Source: an uncultured Lachnospiraceae bacterium
Lineage (GTDB): Bacteria; Bacillota; Clostridia; Lachnospirales; Lachnospiraceae
Direction of reading: 5' to 3'
Length of the DNA stretch: 64,000 nucleotides
Assembly (NCBI GenBank): GCA_900542015.1
Contig: UQLY01000003.1
Span: forward strand, 124,001-188,000
Shown here: piece after piece, positions 43,243 to 51,521 of the stretch
Layout: every line of letters starts with the position of its first letter
Position numbering within the stretch: the first letter of the stretch is position 1
Program-made: the position numbers and the translations under genes
The notes under the pieces: model-generated
Databases searched by the model: none
What the model was told of the DNA's origin: nothing
What the model saw: the letters and a program-made list of their open reading frames with translations, nothing else

Positions 43243-44718
43243 TTAAAATATAATTTCCTTTAATTCCGCTTCGCCCGCGCCTTCATAGATAAAGTATAAA
43301 GCATGTTTTCCATTTGAGCTATTCAGCTCCCCATAATAATCGGTCCATTCCGTTGCGGCGGTAATGGGAATTACCGCGACGACGGCTCCGTCCATAGCGT
43401 CCCTGACAACAAATCTTCCGTTCTCCGTGCTGCGAGCCCGGACGCCGACAGATGTATTTGTGTCAAACAGAAAGTATTTATAGCCGATCAGGGTTCCTTC
43501 CTTGATTTCTCCGATAAAACGGTCCTCTCCCCGGTTCGTCACATTAGGAAAACTCTCCGTATATATTTTATTGGAACCGTGGGGCATATGTCCGTTTGTA
43601 ATATTACAGGCAATGACCGCCGGATACCGCCCCTCTGCTTTTAAGGGTCCCCCGTTTAAACCGCAGGAGGTTATTTCAACCTGTGCAATCCTGCCGTCTT
43701 TGTCAATGGCGATCTTTTCAGCGCAAGCCTGTCTGCTGTAATCGGACTTATGGGTCAGGCGGTGGTAAAATACATACCATTCCCCGTTTATTTGCTCAAT
43801 ACTGCCATGGGTCGTCCCCGTCATATTCAGCCTGTCCTTTTCGCTTCTTTTATCCAAACCGATATCTCCGTTGGAAACGATGGTTCCCCCGAATACAAAA
43901 TCCCGGTCAGGATAAGCGCTGGTAGCATAGCAAAGCTCATGGTTTTGCAGGGAAGAATAGATAAAATAATAGGTATCTCCCACCTTACGCATGGAGCTTG
44001 CCTCAAAAAAAGGATGTTCTTCAAAGCCGGTCCCCTTGGTTTTATAGGGAATAATATGTTTTGCTTCCTCTGTAACCGTCAGCATATCGTCGCCGACCGT
44101 TACCATACAGGGACCCATAACGCTGTCCGGCGTCCCGAGTATTTCCTCCCGGCTTTTTCCAAACATTTCCATTTCGTCTTTCAGATATTGCTCGTTTTCG
44201 GGAAAGTCCTCCGCCTCTTCATAGGGATATTGGGTTCCGTAATATATGCGGATGATTCCGTTATCGTTGATCACGCCCGGATCAAAGCATACGTATTTTT
44301 GCATGGGACTGCCGTCCTTATTTTTCACATATCCCAGATATTCATATTTGCCCGCTGGCGTATCGCATACGGCAACGCTGATGGGACCGAAATATCCTCC
44401 CTTTCCGAACTTACCTGACATACAGTAATATAAATAATATCTGCCGTCGTTCCCTCTGACCACGTCCGGCGCGTACATATACTGTCTGTCAGGGTAATCC
44501 GGGTCCTGATCGGCACGGTAAATAACCCCTTCGCATCTCCAGTCGGACAGGTCGTCTACCGGAGCGGAATACACTGTATAATCCAGCATACAGAAGGTTT
44601 CTCCGGCTTCTTTATCATGGGAACCGTACAGATACACTCTGTCGCCGAAGACATGAGGCTCTCCGTCCGGAATATATTCATTCAAAGGTAAAAACGGATT
44701 AAATACTTGTTTTTTCAT
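43243..44718 (-). CDS. glycoside hydrolase family 43 protein
   Basis: 491 residues without a signal peptide, hence an intracellular beta-xylosidase or alpha-L-arabinofuranosidase-like enzyme acting on imported oligosaccharides. The five-bladed propeller of family 43 shows in DGEPHVFGDRVYLYGSHD (first catalytic Asp), YMAPDVVRGNDGRYYLYYCM, CFDPGVINDNG (central Asp) and HPFFEASSMRKVGDTYYFIYS (acid Glu). A C-terminal beta-sandwich of about 140 residues follows with KIYTESFPNVTN and YKYFLFDTNTSVGVRARS, like a carbohydrate-binding module. Bond specificity cannot be stated. Confidence 0.88.
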   Translation of the reverse strand: MKKQVFNPFLPLNEYIPDGEPHVFGDRVYLYGSHDKEAGETFCMLDYTVYSAPVDDLSDWRCEGVIYRADQDPDYPDRQYMYAPDVVRGNDGRYYLYYCMSGKFGKGGYFGPISVAVCDTPAGKYEYLGYVKNKDGSPMQKYVCFDPGVINDNGIIRIYYGTQYPYEEAEDFPENEQYLKDEMEMFGKSREEILGTPDSVMGPCMVTVGDDMLTVTEEAKHIIPYKTKGTGFEEHPFFEASSMRKVGDTYYFIYSSLQNHELCYATSAYPDRDFVFGGTIVSNGDIGLDKRSEKDRLNMTGTTHGSIEQINGEWYVFYHRLTHKSDYSRQACAEKIAIDKDGRIAQVEITSCGLNGGPLKAEGRYPAVIACNITNGHMPHGSNKIYTESFPNVTNRGEDRFIGEIKEGTLIGYKYFLFDTNTSVGVRARSTENGRFVVRDAMDGAVVAVIPITAATEWTDYYGELNSSNGKHALYFIYEGAGEAELKEIIF

Positions 44719-44737
44719 CCTGAAACACCGCCGTTTC

Positions 44738-45427
44738 TTATACTTTAAATCTGTATCCTACGCCCCAAATCGTCTCGATATATTGAGGCTTGGAGGTATC
44801 AAATTCAATCTTCTCCCTGATCTTTTTGATATGAACGGTAACGGTGGCAATATCTCCGATAGAATCCATATCCCAGATTTCCCTAAACAGCTCTTCTTTG
44901 GTAAACACATGGTTAGGGTTTTCCGCTAAAAATGTAAGAAGATCAAATTCCTTTGTCGTAAAAATCTTTTCTTCTCCGTTGACATAGACTCTTCTCGCCG
45001 TCTTGTCAATTTTGATGCCGCGGATCTCCACGATATCGTTGCTCTTCTGATTGGAGCTGATCAGTCTCTCATATCTGGATAAATGCGCCTTTACTCTCGC
45101 CACAAGCTCGCTGGGACTGAAAGGCTTTGTCATATAGTCGTCCGCTCCGAGACCCAGCCCGCGGATTTTATCAATATCATCCTTTTTTGCAGATACCATG
45201 ATAATCGGAATATTTTTCTTCTCCCTTACCTGTTTACAGATATCATAGCCGTCCACGCCGGGCAGCATCAGATCCAGAATAATCAGATCCACTTCACTGT
45301 TCATCGCCGTCTCCAGCCCTTTCGTGCCGTCGTTTTCGATCATGACCTCGTATCCGCTCATCTCCAGATAATCCTTTTCAAGATCTGCAATCGCTTCTTC
45401 ATCTTCAACAATCAAAATTTTACTCAT
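44738..45427 (-). CDS. OmpR/PhoB-family response regulator
   Basis: 229 residues from the ATG at 45427, where GAGAGG precedes and the start MSKILIVEDEEAIADLEK is canonical; the frame to 45526 runs through the kinase gene. Receiver domain: DEE acidic pocket, phosphorylated Asp in LIILDLMLPGVDG, and Lys in DDYMTKPFSPSELVARV. C-terminal winged helix: TTKEFDLLTFLAENPNHVFT and IATVTVHIKKIREKI with YIETIWGVGYRF. It overlaps the end of the kinase gene by eight bases, so both are translated together. It probably regulates envelope functions (VanR-like grouping by look). Confidence 0.93.
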   Translation of the reverse strand: MSKILIVEDEEAIADLEKDYLEMSGYEVMIENDGTKGLETAMNSEVDLIILDLMLPGVDGYDICKQVREKKNIPIIMVSAKKDDIDKIRGLGLGADDYMTKPFSPSELVARVKAHLSRYERLISSNQKSNDIVEIRGIKIDKTARRVYVNGEEKIFTTKEFDLLTFLAENPNHVFTKEELFREIWDMDSIGDIATVTVHIKKIREKIEFDTSKPQYIETIWGVGYRFKV

Positions 45428-46559
45428 CTTTATCAACCTCTCTATATTTTCTGATAACAAAGTGCATACAGGTGCCTTCTCCTTCTTTGCTGGTAGCCCA
45501 GATATATCCTCCGTGATCCTCAACAATCTTTTTCACAATGGATAACCCGATGCCGCTGCCGCCCTTGGAAGAATTTCTCGACGCATCCGTCCGGTAAAAC
45601 CGTTCAAAAATCCTGCTCAAATCCTTTGCCGCAATACCTTTTCCGTTATCCTCAATCTCAATGCGGATAGAATCTATTTCATCCAAAATGCGGATTTCAA
45701 TGGTCCCTTTTTCCTTATCCAGATATTTGATACTGTTGCCCACAATATTGTTGATAACCCTCTTTAACTGCTCCGGATCGGCGATAATAACCGTATCGTC
45801 CGACACCAGATTGTAGAAATTCAGTTCAATATGCCTGGATTCCAGATCAAGCCCGACCTCTTCCACGCAGTCGTTAAAATACTCGCTGACATTGATCCTT
45901 TGAAAATTATAAGGAATCCGGTTGCTGTCAATTCCCGAATAAATAGTCAGCTCGTTGATCAGCCGGTTCATATCGTTTGCCTTATTGTAGATGGTCTTAA
46001 TGTAGCGGTCCATTTTTTCAGGGGTATCCGCCACGCCGTCCATAATGCCTTCCACATAACCTTTGATTGCCGTAATCGGCGTTTTCAAATCATGAGAAAT
46101 ATTGCTGACCAGCTCCCGGTTCTTTTTTTCATTTTCCATGATTTCATCTGTGGATTCCTTTAAACGGAGCCGCATATCCTCATAATTATCAAATAACTCT
46201 CCGATCTCTCCGGCATAGTGATTGCTGAGCCGATAATCCAGATTTCCTTCGGCAATTTTTTTCATCGCGAGATTCAATTCGCCGATGGGATTTACAATTC
46301 CCTTGTGAATCCATTGTTTCAGGACTAGGACGGATATCAGCAGAATAACAACGATCGCAATCAGAATATCCACCATAAACAGCTTTAAAATCTGCGGGTC
46401 CACCTTAGCATGAAACGACTGTTCTCCCAAAGTAACCATAAAATAGGACTTGATCCCCAGCAAAGAAATAAAGGTTAAAATGATCGGAATAATTACCATA
46501 ATCATACAGGCAATCACTATTCTGGTTTTTAACGAATTTTTTTTCCTGTTTTTCTTCAT
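45420..46559 (-). CDS. sensor histidine kinase
   Basis: 379 residues. Two membrane helices (about 14-36 and 66-88) bracket a short outside loop; then a HAMP segment (KGIVNPIGELNLAMKKIAEG), the dimerisation/phosphoacceptor box SNISHDLKTPITAIKGYVEG, and the ATPase with NNIVGNSIKYL (N box), IEIEDNGKGI (G1) and GGSGIGLSIVKKIVEDHGG (G2). Start at the ATG at 46559 with AAGGGA upstream; the frame continues to a TTG at 46577. The signal sensed is unknown because the outside loop is only about 30 residues; such kinases often sense within the membrane. Confidence 0.92.
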   Translation of the reverse strand: MKKNRKKNSLKTRIVIACMIMVIIPIILTFISLLGIKSYFMVTLGEQSFHAKVDPQILKLFMVDILIAIVVILLISVLVLKQWIHKGIVNPIGELNLAMKKIAEGNLDYRLSNHYAGEIGELFDNYEDMRLRLKESTDEIMENEKKNRELVSNISHDLKTPITAIKGYVEGIMDGVADTPEKMDRYIKTIYNKANDMNRLINELTIYSGIDSNRIPYNFQRINVSEYFNDCVEEVGLDLESRHIELNFYNLVSDDTVIIADPEQLKRVINNIVGNSIKYLDKEKGTIEIRILDEIDSIRIEIEDNGKGIAAKDLSRIFERFYRTDASRNSSKGGSGIGLSIVKKIVEDHGGYIWATSKEGEGTCMHFVIRKYREVDKDE

Positions 46560-46686
46560 TATGATTGATCCCTTCAAACATTCATATTATATATGTTTTT
46601 TGAAAACTATGTCTATGTAATTAAGCGGATTATCATAATTTTTATAAAAATTTTAGAACCTTTCAAAAAATAAATGAAAAAAATGA

Positions 46687-46715
46687 TTGACAAAGGAGAC
46701 GTCTGATCCTATAAT
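46687..46715 (+). promoter_or_regulatory. promoter of the perR - reverse rubrerythrin operon
   Basis: TTGACA (46687-46692), exactly 17 bases, TATAAT (46710-46715). A consensus vegetative promoter 40 bases before the perR start. Confidence 0.75.
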
Positions 46716-46719
46716 AAAA

Positions 46720-46734
46720 CAGTAATCATTACTG
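46720..46734 (+). promoter_or_regulatory. PerR operator (autoregulatory)
   Basis: Perfect 7-1-7 palindrome CAGTAATCATTACTG starting four bases after the -10, where bound repressor would block the polymerase. Layout as in known PerR boxes; the base sequence is a variant. The rubrerythrin promoter carries nearly the same palindrome. Confidence 0.68.
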
Positions 46735-46755
46735 ATTTCTATTGTGAGGTGATTT

Positions 46756-47181
46756 ATGGCAGCTTTAAAGTACAGCCGTCAAAGGGAAGCCATTAAAAAC
46801 TTCCTGATGACCCGAAAAGATCACCCTACGGCTGAGATGGTTTATTCCAATGTGCAAAAGATTTATCCAAATATCAGTTTGGGAACTGTGTACCGCAATT
46901 TAACCTTATTATCCGAAATGGGTGAAATTCAAAAACTGCATTTAGAAGACGGCATTGACCATTTTGATGCCGATACCCGCCCCCACAATCATTTTTTATG
47001 CACGGAATGCGGAACGGTATTGGATATCGATTATTCTTCCGATCGCGACTCTGACATCGATCGGGCGGCAAATTCCGGCTTCGACGGCAAAATCACGGGT
47101 CACATTACCTATTTCCAGGGAATATGTCCCGCGTGTTGTAACAATCAACTTGTTTCAAATGGTACTTGTACCATTTCATAA
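46756..47181 (+). CDS. perR: PerR-like Fur family peroxide-responsive repressor
   Basis: 141 residues. The winged-helix half has HPTAEMVYSNV, then PNISLGTVYRNLTLLSEMGEI, the recognition helix typical of the Fur family. The regulatory metal site reads as in PerR: His in KDHPT, Asp in DHFDAD, His-x-His in RPHNHFLC, and Asp in VLDIDYS; the structural zinc Cys pairs are CTEC and CPAC. The Asp ligands favour PerR over Fur or Zur. In clostridia PerR represses reverse rubrerythrin and rubrerythrin genes, and here the reverse rubrerythrin gene follows after 40 bases in the same transcript. Confidence 0.9.
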   Translation: MAALKYSRQREAIKNFLMTRKDHPTAEMVYSNVQKIYPNISLGTVYRNLTLLSEMGEIQKLHLEDGIDHFDADTRPHNHFLCTECGTVLDIDYSSDRDSDIDRAANSGFDGKITGHITYFQGICPACCNNQLVSNGTCTIS

Positions 47182-47220
47182 TCTCACTAAAAATATTTTA
47201 TAAGAAAAGGAGAATGTAAA

Positions 47221-47760
47221 ATGAAATTTGTATGTAGCGTATGTGGTTATGTTTATGAAGGAGACGCAGCACCGGAGAAATGCCCCGTTTGTAACGCACC
47301 TGCTGAGAAATTCATCGCTCAGGACGCAGAAAAAACATGGGCGGCAGAGCACGTTGTAGGCGTAGCCCAGGGCGTATCCGAAGACATTCTGGAAGATTTA
47401 AGAGCAAACTTCAACGGAGAATGTACCGAAGTCGGTATGTATCTTGCAATGGCTAGAGTTGCACACAGAGAAGGCTATCCTGAAATCGGTTTATATTGGG
47501 AAAAAGCCGCTTATGAAGAGGCAGAGCACGCTGCTAAATTTGCAGAACTGCTCGGCGAAGTCGTAACAGACTCCACAAAGAAAAACCTTGAGATGAGAGT
47601 AGAAGCCGAAAACGGCGCAACAGCAGGTAAATTTGATCTTGCAAAACGCGCGAAAGCCGCTAACCTTGACGCAATCCATGACACCGTTCATGAAATGGCA
47701 AGAGACGAAGCTCGCCACGGCAAAGCATTTGAAGGTCTGTTAAAGAGATACTTTGGCTAA
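47221..47760 (+). CDS. reverse rubrerythrin (NADH peroxidase type)
   Basis: 179 residues with the domains in reverse order: an N-terminal rubredoxin knuckle ([20 protein letters not shown], residues 5-24) followed by the ferritin-like di-iron domain ([43 protein letters not shown]). In Clostridium acetobutylicum such proteins are the main oxygen- and peroxide-reducing enzymes and are repressed by PerR. AAAGGAGAATG precedes the ATG. A strong terminator follows, which ends the perR operon. Confidence 0.95.
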   Translation: MKFVCSVCGYVYEGDAAPEKCPVCNAPAEKFIAQDAEKTWAAEHVVGVAQGVSEDILEDLRANFNGECTEVGMYLAMARVAHREGYPEIGLYWEKAAYEEAEHAAKFAELLGEVVTDSTKKNLEMRVEAENGATAGKFDLAKRAKAANLDAIHDTVHEMARDEARHGKAFEGLLKRYFG

Positions 47761-47797
47761 TTAAAAATCCTGTAAAATCAATGTTTTGAGGGTTCAA

Positions 47798-47830
47798 GGG
47801 TATGTTAGAGCAATCTGACATGCCCTTTTT
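47798..47830 (+). terminator. terminator of the perR - reverse rubrerythrin operon
   Basis: GGGTATGTTAGA and TCTGACATGCCC form a 12-pair stem (with G-U pairs) around GCAA, followed by five T. Confidence 0.85.
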
Positions 47831-47919
47831 ATGCAGGTGGTTGTGTCTGAAAGTGGGTTTTGATTTTTGGATTTCATTTTCTTTAGAGAAACACACTTTT
47901 CTAAATATGGGTTTAAAAA

Positions 47920-47943
47920 AGAGATAAGCCTTAACTTATCTCT
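47920..47943 (-). terminator. terminator of the small zinc-ribbon gene
   Basis: AGAGATAAG and CTTATCTCT form a 9-bp stem, followed on the minus strand by six T (complement of 47914-47919). It lies 31 bases after the stop codon of the 53-aa gene and supports that gene's reality. Confidence 0.75.
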
Positions 47944-47973
47944 CTTGAGTATTGCAATAGACAAACCGGAATT

Positions 47974-48135
47974 TTACTTAGACTTATCTTTTACTGGTTC
48001 TCCATTTTCGTCAATTTCTCCCTCAAACCACGCCATAATACCAAACTTACAAAATGGGCATATTATCGCATCTTTGTAAACCTCTTGCTTGCAACGTGGG
48101 CAAATAACATATTCTTCATTTTTTACATTTTCCAT
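47974..48135 (-). CDS. 53-residue double zinc-knuckle protein
   Basis: Short gene with an AAGGAA site 11 bases before its ATG and an intrinsic terminator after it. The product MENVKNEEYVICPRCKQEVY continues with CPFC about 16 residues later and an acidic tail (EGEIDENGEPVKDKSK). Two CPxC knuckles make a zinc-ribbon of the kind found in many small proteins of mobile elements and in RNA-polymerase-associated proteins. Function unknown. It lies at the left edge of the accessory region. Confidence 0.6.
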   Translation of the reverse strand: MENVKNEEYVICPRCKQEVYKDAIICPFCKFGIMAWFEGEIDENGEPVKDKSK

Positions 48136-48261
48136 CTATTTATCGCTTCCTTACAAATTCCGATTGTATAATCACTTAATTTAAGGGTTTCATTAGCTGT
48201 TATATTTTATTAATAAACTCCCCGCTAACCCTTATAAACACTAACTTTTCTGTAGGTGAGC

Positions 48262-48338
48262 TTTCCCTTAGGTATTCCCTTGTGTTATATCGTTTCACAA
48301 GGCTTTACGAACCCTCGTAAGGGAAAAAATAAGGGAAG
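48262..48338. repeat. integrase-arm-like repeats and att-like core, left side
   Basis: Within 80 bases the string AAGGGAA occurs four times: twice inverted (TTCCCTTA at 48263-48270, TTCCCTTG at 48275-48282) and twice direct (48319-48325, 48331-48337). Between them stands CAAGGCTTTACGAACCCTCG (48298-48317), which in reverse complement resembles the sequence after the integrase gene (CGAGG...GAAAGCCTTG at 54963-54981). This could be an end of a related element in opposite orientation. Confidence 0.4.
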
Positions 48339-48431
48339 CAAAATCGCATAACACATTATAGCATAATATGAACGGACTGTGTGAACTGCTTGAAATGCTT
48401 TTTGAATTTTACAGAAAAGAGGATTGGTTTA

Positions 48432-48671
48432 ATGAACATAATATATGCAGATTACAACATTTATCATAACAGCATTGATATATGCACTTATGCCGGATAT
48501 ATTCTTCGGATTGATTGTGCAAAGGCAGAGGAAGGATTAAAGACAACACCTAATTCAGAGTGTGCCTTGAATGCTTTGGCAATAGACAATCCTGTGAAGT
48601 ATGCTCGACTTTATCTTGACGGTACTATGCAGATGTGGATAGATGCGGAAGATTCGTTGGAACTATGGTAA
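48432..48671 (+). CDS. small protein of mobile elements (DUF6061-like)
   Basis: 79 residues from the ATG at 48432, preceded by GAGG; the open frame begins earlier at 48381 but without a site. The sequence NIIYADYNIYHNSIDICTYA, then LRIDCAKAEEGL, SECALNALAIDNPVKYARLYLDGTM, resembles a small family found in integrative elements of gut Firmicutes (I recall it as DUF6061; unconfirmed). A strong terminator follows directly. Function unknown. Confidence 0.55.
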   Translation: MNIIYADYNIYHNSIDICTYAGYILRIDCAKAEEGLKTTPNSECALNALAIDNPVKYARLYLDGTMQMWIDAEDSLELW

Positions 48672-48688
48672 ATAATTCTTAAGTCAAA

Positions 48689-48730
48689 ACAAGCACCAAA
48701 TGACTTGTAATGTCATTTGGTGCTTGTTTT
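48689..48730 (+). terminator. terminator after the 79-aa gene
   Basis: ACAAGCACCAAATGAC and GTCATTTGGTGCTTGT form a perfect 16-bp stem with a 7-base loop, followed by TTT. Confidence 0.85.
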
Positions 48731-48850
48731 ATAGATTCCATCCTCGATAGTGTATGTTGCTTCATAAACTATTTTGCATTGTTCATCAATGCGGAAAATG
48801 TCTATATAGTTATCAATCAGTAACTAACGGCAGACTTTTCCAGCATCTCT
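48731..48850 (-). pseudogene. remnant of a small mobile-element gene
   Basis: The minus strand holds about 35 codons with no start codon: IDNYIDIFRIDEQCKIVYEA, TYTIEDGIYKTSTK and a stop inside the terminator region. It has clean protein-like composition but no start, so I treat it as a leftover of a small element gene. Confidence 0.3.
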
Positions 48851-48884
48851 GCCCTCGTTACGCTCTTAATGGGACTGCAGAAAT

Positions 48885-49060
48885 GTGTGTAGGTTTAAAA
48901 TAGACTTCTTAATCCTATCTACCTGTCCTTTGGCATAAACCCTTTCTGTATGCTGCTTATTAGCTTCTCTTCTATATATCCGTTATTTTTCTTCGTTGGT
49001 TTCTTTAAGGGGCATTTTTCTCCCCATAGTGTTCTTTCATCTGGCAACATTTAACTGTCA
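48885..49060 (-). pseudogene. decayed second copy of the relaxase C-terminus
   Basis: Minus-strand text similar to the end of the relaxase fragment at 51522: TGTGGCAACATC...TTTTCTCCCCATAG...GCTTCTCTT...ATATATCCGT... is shared on the plus strand, and pieces such as LWGEKCPLK and YIEEKLISSIQKG match WEENYGEKTPPK and the following C-terminal residues after frameshifts. No open frame survives. It lies between the 79-aa gene and the MFS gene. Confidence 0.5.
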
Positions 49061-49074
49061 CATGAACATAACAG

Positions 49075-50268
49075 CTATTTCTGCTTATTCGCATTGTGGT
49101 TCATTATATTGAATAAAAATAGCATAAAACACAATGTAATCGGAAACAGGAGTCCAATGCGCATGCCCACATGAATACTACCTCCAAACATGTCCGCAAC
49201 CCTTCCTACAATGGCTGGACCTATGCTTCCTCCAAGATCACCTGCCATTGCTAAAAGTGCAAACATTGCAGTTCCTCCTGTTGGAAATGCCTTGGAAGAG
49301 ATGCTGATTGTACCGGGCCACATGATTCCTACAGAAAACCCACATACAATACATCCAGCAAGTCCAATGATCGGATTTTCTGAAAATGACGCTAATAAAT
49401 AACATACAAAACATAAGATACCGGAACCAATCATAAATCTGTTTAGTTTCATTTTATCACCGGCTTTTCCAAACAACACTCGTGAAATTCCCATCGTCAC
49501 AGCAAACATACAAGGTCCGGCAATATCTCCCACTGCCTTTGAAAAGCCTAGGGCTGATTCTGCGTACGCAGATGCCCATTGTGCCATTGCAAGCTCCGAT
49601 GCCCCGGAACAGACCATCATCACAATGGCAATCAGGAACATGGGATTTGAAAATAATTTTCTGATTCCCATTCCCTGTCCTTCCTCTACTAATGATTCAA
49701 TCGGACAAGTTGCAAAATTAATAATATTGATAGCAGGAATTAATGCAAAAATAACAGCAAGCCATTTCCAGCTGCCAATTCCAAATAGCAGAAAGAAAAC
49801 GGTCGAAACAAGTATAGTTCCAACTGCTCCCCAACAGTAAAAGGAATGCAGAAGGCTCATAGTAGCCTCCTTGTTCTCAAACGGACATGCTTCCACAATA
49901 GGACTTCCTAAAACCTCGATTAAGCCACTTCCAATCGCATACAAAATGACACTTATAATAATACCAATAAACGGAGATGGAATTATTTCCGGTAAAAATG
50001 CCAAACCTACAAGGCCTGCAGCCGAACATACTTCAGAAGCAACAATGCATACTCTATATCCAATTTTGTCCACGTACTTGGCACAAAACAAATCTACCAA
50101 AAGCTGTGTAAAGAAAAAGGATGTTGATATCATAGCAATGTTTCCAAGTGAAATATTGTAATCTGTATGAAATTTCAGAAATAGTAAAGGTGCAAAATTC
50201 GCAGCAACTGCCTGCGTAATAAATCCCAAATAACACGCCAATTTTGTCTTTTTATAATTCTTCATCAT
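49075..50268 (-). CDS. MFS transporter
   Basis: 397 residues with twelve predicted helices. Typical major facilitator marks: the loop between helices 2 and 3, KYVDKIGYRVCIV (D-x-x-G-x-R pattern), and its repeat in the second half, GKAGDKMKLNRFMIGSG. The pattern HSFYCWGAVGTIL and MAMAGDLGGSIGPAIVGRVAD recalls sugar-type or FucP/YfkF-like permeases. Substrate unknown. It is translationally coupled to the 73-aa gene before it (ATGA overlap) and divergent from an AraC regulator, which probably controls it. Confidence 0.87.
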   Translation of the reverse strand: MMKNYKKTKLACYLGFITQAVAANFAPLLFLKFHTDYNISLGNIAMISTSFFFTQLLVDLFCAKYVDKIGYRVCIVASEVCSAAGLVGLAFLPEIIPSPFIGIIISVILYAIGSGLIEVLGSPIVEACPFENKEATMSLLHSFYCWGAVGTILVSTVFFLLFGIGSWKWLAVIFALIPAINIINFATCPIESLVEEGQGMGIRKLFSNPMFLIAIVMMVCSGASELAMAQWASAYAESALGFSKAVGDIAGPCMFAVTMGISRVLFGKAGDKMKLNRFMIGSGILCFVCYLLASFSENPIIGLAGCIVCGFSVGIMWPGTISISSKAFPTGGTAMFALLAMAGDLGGSIGPAIVGRVADMFGGSIHVGMRIGLLFPITLCFMLFLFNIMNHNANKQK

Positions 50269-50486
50269 TTTTCCTCAACTCTCTTTGTTGTTATTCTTAG
50301 ATAATGCTCATCTCCACACCAAACACTTCCCTCATAGAACGCACCTAAGTATCTTGGTTCACAATTCACTATAAATGACTTTTCAATAAGCATTAACATA
50401 AATTCATTTACCTGTTCCTCATTATCTAAAATGATAGAAATACATTCTTTTTCATCACATAAACCAAATTCAACCTGTGCATACAT
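50265..50486 (-). CDS. 73-residue protein coupled to the MFS gene
   Basis: Small cytoplasmic protein: MYAQVEFGLCDEKECISIIL, a Glu-rich helix EEQVNEFMLMLIEK, then NCEPRYLGAFYEGSVWCGDE and HYLRITTK. No family recognised. Its stop overlaps the start of the transporter gene (ATGA), so the two are translated together, suggesting a job linked to the transported compound. AGGAGA precedes the ATG. First gene of the divergent operon. Confidence 0.65.
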   Translation of the reverse strand: MYAQVEFGLCDEKECISIILDNEEQVNEFMLMLIEKSFIVNCEPRYLGAFYEGSVWCGDEHYLRITTKRVEEK

Positions 50487-50543
50487 TTATCTTCTCCTTA
50501 CGGCTAAATAGAACTATATAGCAATTTTGTTTATTTTTCACTA

Positions 50544-50574
50544 TATAATATCGCAATTATGCTGTATAATATCG
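50544..50574. promoter_or_regulatory. direct repeats in the AraC/MFS divergent promoter region
   Basis: TATAATATCG occurs at 50544-50553 and again at 50565-50574, 21 bases apart start to start (two helix turns), in the 117-base region between the divergent genes. AraC-family proteins bind such direct repeats. The same strings contain TATAAT, so promoter and operator may overlap. Confidence 0.4.
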
Positions 50575-50603
50575 TAAAACAGATTGTTCAGGAGGGGACT
50601 GCC

Positions 50604-51497
50604 ATGTCGCAGAAAGAAAAGAAAAAGCTTGTAAGTATAAAAGCCGATGATACACTGATGGAAACTGCTTTACATGGGACTCATCTTTTTCCATACAAAC
50701 TCTATGATGAAAACATAACCGATTATGATTTTAACTGTATTGACTGGCATTGGCATACCGAATTTGAATTTGTATATATCGAATCCGGTATAGTTCACTT
50801 TAATGTAGGAGAAGATAATTTTGACATGTCCGAGGGACAGGGAATATTTATTAATTCCAAAGTTGTTCATAAAATGCATTCCGAAAATGACGCTGTAATT
50901 CCAAATTTTCTCTTTCTTCCGTCTCTGATTGCTCCGAAAGAAAGTTTAATCTATCAGAAATTTGTGTTACCCTTTCTGAACTCATCTTTGGGTTATTACA
51001 TTTTTTCTTCTTCACAGGAATGGCAGAAAGAAATTTTGTCTGAAATGCAAAAGCTTATACAGTTTAGCAGAGGTGAAATAAATGAACTACAAATATCTGT
51101 TCAATTACAAAAGATATGGGCACTCATAACTTCAAATGTTATTTGTTACCCAGAAACTCAAAATGAGAATGCTTCCTCACTTGCACGGTTACAAATGATG
51201 ATGCAGTTTATACATTCGAATTACCCTGAAAGCATTTCTCTTTTGGATATTGCCAAAGTTGGGGAAGTGAGTATCAGTACTGCCTTGAATTTGTTTCGTA
51301 ATGTACTGAATACATCTCCTGTCAACTATCTGATATGCTACAGGTTAAGGAAGGCAGCATTACTTCTTACCAATACAGAAAAAAAAGTAAGTGCCATTTC
51401 AATAGAAACTGGATTCAGTAATACAGATTATTTCTGTAAAACATTTAAGAGAATGTATTCCTTAACTCCTACAGAGTATAGAAACGTAAAGAAATGA
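50604..51497 (+). CDS. AraC-family transcriptional regulator
   Basis: 297 residues from the ATG at 50604 with GGAGGGG seven bases before it; the frame extends to 50559 without a site. N-terminal cupin: IDWHWHTEFEFVYIESGIVH and GEDNFDMSEGQGIFINSKVV HK-type metal/ligand barrel. C-terminal double HTH: ISLLDIAKVGEVSISTALNL and VSAISIETGFSNTDYFCKTF, ending F-K-R-M-Y-S-L-T-P-T-E-Y. Divergent from the MFS operon, so probably its activator in response to a sugar or similar compound. Confidence 0.9.
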   Translation: MSQKEKKKLVSIKADDTLMETALHGTHLFPYKLYDENITDYDFNCIDWHWHTEFEFVYIESGIVHFNVGEDNFDMSEGQGIFINSKVVHKMHSENDAVIPNFLFLPSLIAPKESLIYQKFVLPFLNSSLGYYIFSSSQEWQKEILSEMQKLIQFSRGEINELQISVQLQKIWALITSNVICYPETQNENASSLARLQMMMQFIHSNYPESISLLDIAKVGEVSISTALNLFRNVLNTSPVNYLICYRLRKAALLLTNTEKKVSAISIETGFSNTDYFCKTFKRMYSLTPTEYRNVKK

Positions 51498-51521
51498 ATT
51501 ATCCGACGAAAAAAGGGCGAC

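Noticed and set aside
44738..45526. Response regulator with a 33-residue N-terminal extension
   Set aside because: The extension overlaps the kinase reading frame and lacks a ribosome site; the internal ATG at 45427 has both a good site and the canonical receiver start.
47867..48079. 70-codon plus-strand frame
   Set aside because: Runs opposite the 53-aa zinc-ribbon gene and through its terminator; no ribosome site.
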